This document shows positions 8,301-12,931 of a DNA stretch of 20,129 nucleotides, piece by piece. Source of the stretch: Curvibacter sp. GTDB taxonomy: Bacteria > Pseudomonadota > Gammaproteobacteria > Burkholderiales > Burkholderiaceae_C. The notes below the pieces were generated by a model. It did not search any database and was not told the origin of the DNA. It worked only from the letters and a program-made list of their open reading frames with translations. The number at the start of each line of letters is the position of its first letter. Within the stretch, counting starts at the first letter, position 1. Made by a program: the position numbers and the translations under genes. The stretch spans positions 1-20,129 of the forward strand of contig DNQP01000220.1 of the NCBI GenBank assembly GCA_003500955.1, in the 5' to 3' direction.

Positions 8301-8789
8301 ATGTCCGCCACCCACACCCTGAACTGGAGCGCATCGCTCGTGCTCGGCGACGCCCGCACCGACCACACGCACCAGGAATTCGTGGACCTGATCAACGCCA
8401 CCACGGTCGCCCCGGCCGAGCAGAAGCTCGCTGTCTACCGCGATCTGCTGAACCACACGGTGGAACACTTCGCCATGGAAGAGCGCTGGATGCGCGCCTG
8501 CGGCATCCCCGAGGATTTCTGTCACTTCGGCCAGCACGCCAGCGTGCTGCAGGTGATGCAGGAAGTGGAGCGCCGCGCGCTCAACGGCGAGCCCGAATAC
8601 ATAGCCAGCATGATCGAGGCCCTGGTCGAGTGGTTCCCGGGACACGCCGAGAGCATGGACGCCGGCCTCGTGGCCTATCTGCAGGAAAAGGGCTACGACA
8701 CCACGGCCGAGGCCTTCAAGGAAGGCGCGCCTGCCACGGCGGACGCCGCGCTGCCGTCCTGCGGGCATGAGCCGGGGCAAGCCTGCTGA
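8301..8789 (+). CDS. Bacteriohemerythrin-type protein
   Basis: A 162-aa protein with the hemerythrin di-iron oxygen-binding fold. All seven ligands of the classic site can be placed: H24 (HQEF), H56 and E60 (HTVEHFAMEE), H75 and H79 (HFGQH), H115 and D120 (HAESMD), with the family's spacings of 4, 4 and 5. No signal peptide, so cytosolic. The ATG at 8301 is chosen over the in-frame one at 8295 because AAGGA ends 6 nt before it. A short tail after residue 135 ends in two cysteines (SCGHEPGQAC). It lies 115 bp after the cupredoxin gene on the same strand; no ECF-type element occurs in that gap, so read-through or a separate promoter is needed. Oxygen, NO or iron handling is inferred. Confidence 0.92.
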   Translation: MSATHTLNWSASLVLGDARTDHTHQEFVDLINATTVAPAEQKLAVYRDLLNHTVEHFAMEERWMRACGIPEDFCHFGQHASVLQVMQEVERRALNGEPEYIASMIEALVEWFPGHAESMDAGLVAYLQEKGYDTTAEAFKEGAPATADAALPSCGHEPGQAC

Positions 8790-8824
8790 GCTCGATCACC
8801 TCGCCTGGTCTTTCCCCTCAGCAG
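8783..8824 (+). terminator. Possible terminator after the hemerythrin gene
   Basis: Perfect 8-bp arms CTGCTGAG (8783-8790) and CTCAGCAG (8817-8824) span the hemerythrin stop codon with a 26-nt loop. ACTTTT follows about 7 nt later. The long loop makes this weak. Confidence 0.3.
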
Positions 8825-8881
8825 ACGCGAATACTTTTGAGCCGCGCTGCAGGCCGTAGCGTGCTCCGTTGGGCTACGCGT

Positions 8882-8959
8882 ACCTAGAGGACCGCTCGCC
8901 TGGTATGAGCGGCAGGCGTCGGCGCCGATGCGCCTGGTCTTGCCTCGTCACCTCTAGGT
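8882..8959. repeat. Nested inverted repeats, 78 bp
   Basis: Outer perfect 9-bp arms ACCTAGAGG (8882-8890) and CCTCTAGGT (8951-8959) enclose a hairpin CCGCTC (8892-8897) / GAGCGG (8907-8912) and the palindrome TCGGCGCCGA. It lies in non-coding DNA between the hemerythrin gene and the cassette array. It does not show attC core sites (RYYYAAC/GTTRRRY) at its ends. It may be a structured RNA, a recombination remnant or a REP-like element; function unknown. Confidence 0.5.
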
Positions 8960-9073
8960 CGCCGCGGTGCGTGCGCGCCTGCTGTGCCGGGTTTGACGAT
9001 TCTGTTATCGCCACAAATAGACAACAGACACGCCCAAGCCCTTGATTGCGCGGGACTTTTGCCGCGCTGATCG

Positions 9074-9105
9074 ACCTTGTTCATACGCAGCGCACCTTGT
9101 TCATA
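9074..9105. repeat. 12-bp direct repeat with 20-bp period
   Basis: ACCTTGTTCATA occurs at 9074-9085 and 9094-9105, two exact copies 20 bp apart, roughly two helical turns. A partial third copy, TTGTTCAT, is at 9132-9139. The spacing suits binding of a protein to one face of the DNA, close upstream of the attI-like region. Unassigned. Confidence 0.5.
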
Positions 9106-9212
9106 AGACAGGTTTGCAGGGTTTGCCGGTTTTGTTCATGGTTTTTCAGGCAAGGAAAAATGCAGAAAACCCGATATATTTCAAGCACTTGAATCAAAAA
9201 AGGGGAGGAGCC

Positions 9213-9257
9213 ATGAGCTTTGTTATGCAGACAGAATTGCTGCCTATATCAAGTTAG
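9213..9257 (+). CDS. 14-codon leader ORF overlapping the attI-like site
   Basis: A short ORF reading MSFVMQTELLPISS, preceded by a very strong Shine-Dalgarno sequence (GGGGAGGAG, 9202-9210). Its TAG stop lies inside the GTTAGAGC recombination core, and the first cassette gene starts 5 nt later without any ribosome-binding site of its own. In class 1 integrons the attI1 ORF-11 is known to raise translation of a first cassette that lacks a ribosome-binding site; position, length and strong Shine-Dalgarno match that case. The peptide itself probably has no function. Expression is inferred. Confidence 0.5.
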   Translation: MSFVMQTELLPISS

Positions 9258-9260
9258 AGC
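9222..9260 (+). other. attI-like recombination site, junction at 9253/9254
   Basis: The first cassette begins at the core GTTAGAG (9253-9259), cut between G9253 and T9254. The preceding bases GTTATGCAGACAG resemble the GTTATGGAGCAG block of attI1 as remembered. No R''/L'' arms are seen upstream, so this behaves as an attI or an array edge and not as an attC. Without an integrase gene the attI label is provisional. Confidence 0.5.
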
Positions 9261-9262
9261 TC

Positions 9263-9709
9263 ATGAATCCGCAAGAGCTACGGCAGCTTGTCGTTGACGC
9301 ATTTTCCTCTGTGCCACGCCCAGAGAAGGACAAGATTGCTCCGCATAAATGCCCTGAGTGCGAAGAGCTGGCTAGCGATTTTTCTAGGTTCGCAGCGACC
9401 GAAATACCAGATGAAGTATTCCGGAGGCACTTTGGTGATTTACCGCTTCTGTCTGAAGAGGCGCAGCACTATTACCTTCCTGCTTGGTTAATTCGTTGCC
9501 TTACTCTTAAAGGAGGGTGGCTGCCTGACGAAGTTACTGAGGTAGTTCATGCATTTGATTGCGAGCCTCCGTCGGAACCTAGCTCTTCATACACGCGTGA
9601 ACAATTGCGAGCAGTTCTTGGGTGTTTGGATTACGTTTCGCAATATGCGAATAAATTTGACTTGGAGGGCTTGGACAGGGCCCGAAAGAGGATAGCGTAT
9701 GAGCTCTAA
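9263..9709 (+). CDS. Cassette 1 protein, DUF6714-like
   Basis: A 148-aa cytosolic protein of unknown function that resembles DUF6714 family proteins as remembered: an N-terminal VVDAFSSVPRPEKDKI, then HKCPECEEL (28-36, a CxxC pair that could bind metal or be redox-active), FRRHFGDLPLL, and EEAQHYYLPAWLIRCL. No signal peptide or membrane helix. The ATG at 9263 lacks a ribosome-binding site and probably depends on the leader ORF that ends 5 nt upstream. The TAA stop is embedded in the R'' core of its attC, leaving almost no spare sequence, typical of a cassette. AT-rich codon use differs from the chromosome. Confidence 0.8.
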   Translation: MNPQELRQLVVDAFSSVPRPEKDKIAPHKCPECEELASDFSRFAATEIPDEVFRRHFGDLPLLSEEAQHYYLPAWLIRCLTLKGGWLPDEVTEVVHAFDCEPPSEPSSSYTREQLRAVLGCLDYVSQYANKFDLEGLDRARKRIAYEL

Positions 9710-9763
9710 CATTTCAATCGAGAGTGGATCGCCTGCGGCTCCCACTCATCTCAAACGTTAGAA
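9703..9763 (+). repeat. attC site of cassette 1
   Basis: R'' core GCTCTAAC (9703-9710) and R' core GTTAGAA (9757-9763) flank imperfectly complementary arms around GAGAGTGG and CCCACTC, with a short centre (TCGCCTGCGGC). Length about 60 bp, the classic 59-base element. It shares the blocks GATCGCCTGCGGC and CAAACGTT with attC 2, so the two sites are related. Confidence 0.88.
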
Positions 9764-9768
9764 CTCGC

Positions 9769-10158
9769 ATGTGGGCAAGCATTCGTCGTTGGCTAAAGTT
9801 GGCCGTCCTTCTCGGCGTCGTTATGGTCCCTACCGTTCATTGGCTGGTGGGAAGAAGTGACGCATTTGCCTCAGCAGAGGACTTCTTGAGAGCTAGTCCG
9901 GAGGTAATTCGGATACTGGGGCCTATTTCAGATTTGTCCCTCAGTTGGCGGGGAGTTTCGCTTAGGGAGGGCGGGGACAGTGGTAGCGCAGAGTTCACGG
10001 TTAACTTGAAAGGCCAAAAGACTGCTGGGCGTGCTTATGTCGAACTCAGGAAACGCGGTGTGTGGGAAGTCCAATTTGTACGTCTGTTTCCCGAGTCTGG
10101 TGCCCCGACTGTTCTTTTGGAAAAACATGAGTCGAATCGTTGCAAGCGTCCCTGCTAG
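9769..10158 (+). CDS. Cassette 2 protein, membrane-anchored, Coa1-like fold possible
   Basis: A 129-aa protein of unknown function. One N-terminal membrane helix lies at about 7-24 (RWLKLAVLLGVVMVPTVHWLVG), leaving a soluble domain outside or inside the membrane: AEDFLRASPEVIRILGPISD, LSWRGVSLREGG, then strands SAEFTVNLKGQKTAGRAYVE and WEVQFVRLFPES. The pattern of a helix followed by an edge-to-edge sheet recalls the Coa1/Tim21-type fold (PF08695), often annotated as cytochrome c oxidase assembly factor Coa1; this is low-certainty. The ATG at 9769 is 6 nt after the attC core and has no ribosome-binding site; the in-frame GTG at 9724 lies inside the attC and is rejected. The stop abuts the next attC. 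Confidence 0.75.
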   Translation: MWASIRRWLKLAVLLGVVMVPTVHWLVGRSDAFASAEDFLRASPEVIRILGPISDLSLSWRGVSLREGGDSGSAEFTVNLKGQKTAGRAYVELRKRGVWEVQFVRLFPESGAPTVLLEKHESNRCKRPC

Positions 10159-10218
10159 CTCTAACACTTCAGTCAAGCGCCGATCGCCTGCGGCGTCGGC
10201 TTACTTCAAACGTTGGGC
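10159..10218 (+). repeat. attC site of cassette 2
   Basis: R'' core CTCTAAC (10159-10165) and R' core GTTGGGC (10212-10218). The inner arms AGTCAAGC and GCTTACTT pair except for one unpaired C, the extrahelical base expected in attC, and continue into GCGCCGATCGCC / GGCGTCGG. Length 60 bp. Confidence 0.88.
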
Positions 10219-10221
10219 ATC

Positions 10222-10620
10222 ATGAAACAGTCCGCACTTCTTGAGTTCGAGTCATCCGCTTTTGTCGTCATCCCTGGCGAGGATGAAGAGACAAATCCCG
10301 GGGTATTCGGCAAGTCCTTGGCTCAATGGATAGCGGAGCAATTGGCTGCTCGTGGCTTTTCTGTCGGCGAGGTAATCGCCGAAGATTTCGGTTGGTGCGT
10401 TCCCTTGGAATCAAAATCACCACGTCTCTTCGTGGCCTGTGCAAGTGCGGAAGACAAACCAAACCAATGGCGGGTCTTTGCTTTTGCAGAGGGTGGTGTA
10501 TTGGCACGCCTTTTTGGCAAAGACAAAAGTGCTGAGTCCTTAGCTTCTCTCTTCTCAGCACTCAAGCAAACCTTGCAGTCTGCGCCAAGCATCAAAGGTC
10601 TTCGCGAGGAGCCAGCCTAA
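10222..10620 (+). CDS. Cassette 3 protein, unknown
   Basis: A 132-aa soluble protein not recognised. It begins with an alternating stretch (LLEFESSAFVVIPGEDEETN), an amphipathic helix (GKSLAQWIAEQLAARGF), then GEVIAEDFGWCVPLE and the strands RLFVACASAED, QWRVFAFAEGG, and a C-terminal helix (ESLASLFSALKQTLQ). The EDFGW segment after a helix ending in RGF recalls small alpha/beta proteins found in other cassettes, but no family is claimed. No signal peptide or membrane helix. The ATG at 10222 lies 4 nt after the attC core and lacks a ribosome-binding site. Its TAA stop is 1 nt before the next R'' core. Confidence 0.78.
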   Translation: MKQSALLEFESSAFVVIPGEDEETNPGVFGKSLAQWIAEQLAARGFSVGEVIAEDFGWCVPLESKSPRLFVACASAEDKPNQWRVFAFAEGGVLARLFGKDKSAESLASLFSALKQTLQSAPSIKGLREEPA

Positions 10621-10621
10621 T

Positions 10622-10700
10622 GCCCAACCCGGCGCTCAACCTCGCTCCCTTCGGTCGCTGGACGCCGCTAAAGCGGCGCCGGTTAGCTCCACGTTGAGGC
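10622..10700 (+). repeat. attC site of cassette 3, end of array
   Basis: R'' core GCCCAAC (10622-10628), 5-nt spacer, L'' GCTCAACC (one extrahelical C), central hairpins, L' GGTTAGC, 5-nt spacer TCCAC, R' core GTTGAGGC (10693-10700). The symmetrical layout is that of a typical attC. A further cassette starting TTGAGGC would need an attC opening GCCTCAAC; none is seen downstream, so the array ends here. Confidence 0.82.
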
Positions 10701-10781
10701 TGTGCAAGAGCTCGTTACAGACGACTTGTCGGATCCGAACCGCGGAGCAAAAATCCAGGCTCATCTCTATCAGGAAGAGCG

Positions 10782-11003
10782 ATGTATCAGCCGCAGAAAA
10801 TCGAAGATGCCGTGTTGGCTTTGCTGGGAGCCTTCCAGCTTGAAGATGGCCGGGCCTGGAAACGCTACGATTTTTCGGTAATGGAGGCCCTGCATGCACA
10901 GGGCTGGATCACCGATCCCCGGGCCAAGGCGGAGTCCGTGTATCTGACACCCGAGGGGCAGGACCGGGCCTTGCAATTGGCCCGCAAGCTTCTTGAGGCC
11001 TGA
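10782..11003 (+). CDS. DUF6429-like small protein
   Basis: A 73-aa protein of unknown function that resembles DUF6429 proteins as remembered: EDAVLALLGAFQLEDGRAWK, FSVMEALHAQGWITDPRAKA, ESVYLTPEGQDRALQLARKL. The last two parts look like a small winged-helix-type unit (helix, turn, VYLTPEG hairpin). AGGAAG lies 4 nt before the ATG. It sits between the last attC and the toxin-antitoxin pair and is GC-richer than the cassettes. No attC follows it, so it is not counted as a cassette. Such genes often lie near mobile DNA, but that is general impression only. Confidence 0.7.
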   Translation: MYQPQKIEDAVLALLGAFQLEDGRAWKRYDFSVMEALHAQGWITDPRAKAESVYLTPEGQDRALQLARKLLEA

Positions 11004-11050
11004 GCGCTGCACGTGTCATTCCCCCATCCGTTGTATTGCGCTGCGTCTTG

Positions 11051-11071
11051 ATGGTGTTACTATGGTGTCAC
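11051..11071 (+). promoter_or_regulatory. Probable operator of the toxin-antitoxin operon
   Basis: Two near-identical tandem decamers, ATGGTGTTAC (11051-11060) and ATGGTGTCAC (11062-11071), with an 11-bp period. Ribbon-helix-helix repressors usually bind such short tandem repeats as paired dimers. The repeats overlap a weak -10-like TACTAT (11058-11063), so occupation would block transcription. They lie 21 bp before the antitoxin ATG. Confidence 0.5.
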
Positions 11072-11092
11072 CGTCGTTCCCGAGGTCTGCCC

Positions 11093-11392
11093 ATGTCTAC
11101 CCTGTCCGTCAAACTGCCCGCCGCCACCCGTGAGCGCCTTAGCAAGGCTGCGGAAGCGGAGCAGACCACTGCGCATGCTTTCATGGTGTCCGCCATCGAG
11201 TCCGCTCTGGCGCGTACGGAGGGGGCGGTGGCCATGGAGCAGGCGGCGCTGGCTTCGCGGGCCCGTCTGGCTCAGACGGGGCGGGTGCTGGACGGACCGG
11301 CCTTTGCGGACTACCTGCTCAAGAAAGCCCAGGGCAAAACGGCTAAGCGGCCTGCGGCACGCGCGCTGACGGCCCGCAGGGCGCGCCCATGA
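11093..11392 (+). CDS. Ribbon-helix-helix antitoxin
   Basis: A 99-aa antitoxin of the RHH/CopG type. Residues 1-42 form the DNA-binding part: the strand TLSVKLPAATRERL and helices RERLSKAAEAEQTTAHAFMV and SAIESALAR. The remaining part (to about 85) should wrap the toxin; the C-terminus is a basic, alanine-rich tail (TAKRPAARALTARRARP). The ATG at 11093 has GAGG 7 nt upstream and starts directly on the RHH strand; the in-frame upstream extension is rejected because it covers the operator repeats. The last codons overlap the toxin start in ATGA. Expected to repress its own operon and neutralise the toxin. Confidence 0.88.
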   Translation: MSTLSVKLPAATRERLSKAAEAEQTTAHAFMVSAIESALARTEGAVAMEQAALASRARLAQTGRVLDGPAFADYLLKKAQGKTAKRPAARALTARRARP

Positions 11393-11679
11393 CGCAGTGG
11401 CTGCTGTCTGAAGCGGCCGCGGAGGATCTGGAGCGGCTGGTGGACTTTCTGCTGCAAGCTGCCCCTGAACATGCCGAGGAAACAGTGCGCCTCATCACCC
11501 AGGCGCTGGACATCCTGCAAGAGCATCCCTGTATCGGACGGCCCGTGAATCATGGCCTGCGCGAACTGGTGATCTCCCGCGGCAGCACGGGCTATGTGGC
11601 CTTGTACGATCATGTCGAGGCCCTGGACGTGGTCATCGTGCATGCGATACGCCATCAGCGTGAGGTGGGTTACAACTGA
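11389..11679 (+). CDS. ParE/RelE-family toxin
   Basis: A 96-aa toxin of the RelE/ParE superfamily, acting in the cytosol. Typical features are the N-terminal strand QWLLSEAAAEDLERLVDFLL, the helix HAEETVRLITQALDILQEHP, the turn IGRPVNHGLRELVISRG and the C-terminal strands YVALYDHVEALDVVIVHAIRHQREVGY. The pattern favours ParE (gyrase poison) over RelE (ribosome-dependent mRNA cleavage), but the target cannot be proven from sequence. It overlaps the antitoxin stop by 4 bp (ATGA), the usual coupling in these pairs. No frameshift or missing part is seen, so the pair looks intact. Confidence 0.9.
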   Translation: MTQWLLSEAAAEDLERLVDFLLQAAPEHAEETVRLITQALDILQEHPCIGRPVNHGLRELVISRGSTGYVALYDHVEALDVVIVHAIRHQREVGYN

Positions 11680-11730
11680 ACCGCCGAGGCGTATCCTGCA
11701 CGCTGGGCCCCAAGCACAAGGAGTACCCGC

Positions 11731-12837
11731 ATGAGCCTCATCCGCCGCATGGCCATCTGCACCGGCGGGGGTGACGCCCCCGGCCTGAACGCCGTCATCA
11801 GCTCCGTGGTCTGGTCGGCCCTGAACCGGGGCTGGGACTGCGTGGGCATCCGCGATGGCTTCAACGGCATCCTGGAGCCTGGGCGCTACCCGGAGGGCGG
11901 TGTCATTGCATTGACCCGCGAGCGTGTGCGCGGTATCTCGCACCTCGGCGGCACCATGCTGGGTTCGACCAACAAGGGCAACCCGCTCGAATATCCGCAG
12001 CGGCAGCCAGACGGCTCGGTGCGCGCGACGGACCGCAGCCAGGAGATCCTGGACTATTTTCAGCGTGAGGGCATCGACGCCCTGGTCTCGGTGGGCGGTG
12101 ACGGCAGCCTGACGATCGCCAACGCCTTGCACGAGCGCGGCCTGCGCGTGATCGGCGTGCCCAAGACCATCGACAACGACCTGGACAAGACCTTTACCAC
12201 CTTCGGCTTCGACACCGCGGTGTCCTTTGCCACCGAATGCCTGGACCGCCTGCACAGCACGGCCGAGAGCCATCAGCGCATCATGGTGGTCGAGGTCATG
12301 GGCCGTTATGCGGGGTGGATCGCGCTGCACGCGGGCATTGCCGGCGGGGCGCATGCCATCCTGCTGCCCGAGATCCCTTACGACCTGGCCAGCGTGGCGG
12401 CCAAGGTGCGCGCGCGTGACAGCCGGGGCCGTTCCTACACCCTGGTGGTGGTGGCCGAGGGGGCGCAGCCGCGCGCGGGCCAGCGTGCCGTGCAGGCGGC
12501 CGCCGAGGTGGGGCGGGCGGAGCGCCTGGGCGGCATCGGCGAGCACGTGGCGGCCGAGCTGGCGCGGCTCACGGGCAAAGAGGCGCGTGCGGTGGTGCTG
12601 GGGCATCTGCTGCGCGGCGGCAGCCCTTCGTCCTTCGACCGCATCGCGGCCAAGCGTTTCGGCACGGCGGCGGTGCGCGGGCTGGCGCAGGGGCTGCGCG
12701 GCGTGATGGTCTCGCTGGCCCACCCCAATGTGGTCTACGTGCCCCTGGCCGAGGTGGCAGGCCGCATGAAGGCCGTGCCGGCCGACAGCGACACGCTGCA
12801 GACCGCGCGCGACCTGGAGATCTGCCTGGGCGAGTGA
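11731..12837 (+). CDS. pfkA: 6-phosphofructokinase, group III-like
   Basis: Phosphorylates fructose 6-phosphate to fructose 1,6-bisphosphate in glycolysis; 368 aa, full length. Signatures: TGGGDAPGLNAVI (11-23, nucleotide loop), GGDGSL (122-127), PKTIDNDLD (144-152, catalytic D148) and MGRYAGWIALHAG (190-202). The first glycine-aspartate-glycine motif is of the ATP-using type, while the lysine in PKTIDND is the residue usual in pyrophosphate-using enzymes, a mixed set known in the group III clade. Phosphoryl donor is therefore open, ATP favoured. AAGGAG lies 7 nt before the ATG. Many Burkholderiales lack this enzyme and use the Entner-Doudoroff route, so its presence is informative about metabolism. 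Confidence 0.92.
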   Translation: MSLIRRMAICTGGGDAPGLNAVISSVVWSALNRGWDCVGIRDGFNGILEPGRYPEGGVIALTRERVRGISHLGGTMLGSTNKGNPLEYPQRQPDGSVRATDRSQEILDYFQREGIDALVSVGGDGSLTIANALHERGLRVIGVPKTIDNDLDKTFTTFGFDTAVSFATECLDRLHSTAESHQRIMVVEVMGRYAGWIALHAGIAGGAHAILLPEIPYDLASVAAKVRARDSRGRSYTLVVVAEGAQPRAGQRAVQAAAEVGRAERLGGIGEHVAAELARLTGKEARAVVLGHLLRGGSPSSFDRIAAKRFGTAAVRGLAQGLRGVMVSLAHPNVVYVPLAEVAGRMKAVPADSDTLQTARDLEICLGE

Positions 12838-12900
12838 AGGGCAGGCACCGCCCGGCGCGGTTTGAGGTGGGTCAAGTCAGGGTAGGGATTCCCGGGATAA

Positions 12901-12924
12901 TCTCCAGTTGATCTGAACTGGAGA
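12901..12924 (+). promoter_or_regulatory. Inverted repeat covering the lldD ribosome-binding site
   Basis: Perfect 9-bp arms TCTCCAGTT (12901-12909) and AACTGGAGA (12916-12924) with a 6-nt loop. The right arm contains GGAGA, the only Shine-Dalgarno sequence before the ATG at 12932. GATAAT (12896-12901) just upstream could be a -10. Either a DNA operator or an RNA hairpin that hides the ribosome-binding site. Confidence 0.55.
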
Positions 12925-12931
12925 CAGAATA

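Larger units (their letters stand above)
8790..9212. other. Non-coding stretch leading into the cassette array
   Basis: No convincing gene is seen in these 423 bases on either strand. In particular, translation of the minus strand shows no tyrosine-recombinase (IntI) motif, although an integrase gene would normally start here and point left. The first part is GC-rich and holds nested inverted repeats (8882-8959). From about 9,000 the composition shifts to AT-rich, with repeated TTGTTCAT elements (9074-9139) and a -10-like TATATT (9175-9180) without a matching -35. The shift marks the join between chromosome and acquired DNA. Confidence 0.6.
9254..10693 (+). mobile_element. Integron-type gene cassette array, three cassettes, no integrase in window
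   Basis: Cassette 1 is 9254-9757, cassette 2 is 9758-10212, cassette 3 is 10213-10693; each has one ORF on the plus strand followed by an attC. The boundaries are self-consistent: cassette 1 begins (G)TTAGAGC and its attC opens with the complement GCTCTAAC; cassette 3 begins (G)TTGGGC and its attC opens with GCCCAAC; cassette 2 begins (G)TTAGAA and its attC opens with CTCTAAC, 6 of 7. None of the three ORFs has a Shine-Dalgarno sequence, as is common in cassettes. Base composition is clearly more AT-rich than the flanks. With no intI in the window it resembles a cluster of attC sites lacking an integrase; the integrase could also lie elsewhere in the genome. Confidence 0.88.

Noticed and set aside
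8797..8944. Repeated CGCCTGGTCTT (about 8800 and 8931)
   Set aside because: Two 11-bp copies in GC-rich DNA, not flanking a gene or at regular spacing; no mobile-element ends were recognised.
8884..9084. Minus-strand 66-codon ORF as a remnant integrase
   Set aside because: It contains no tyrosine-recombinase motif (no R-H-R-Y boxes) and its alanine/arginine-rich composition is that of a chance frame in GC-rich DNA.
9264..9290. TGAATCC at the start of the first cassette gene
   Set aside because: No CGTA occurs at a 16-nt spacing and it lies within coding sequence.
10782..11003. DUF6429 gene as a fourth cassette
   Set aside because: It has its own ribosome-binding site, and no attC opening with the expected GCCTCAAC follows it.
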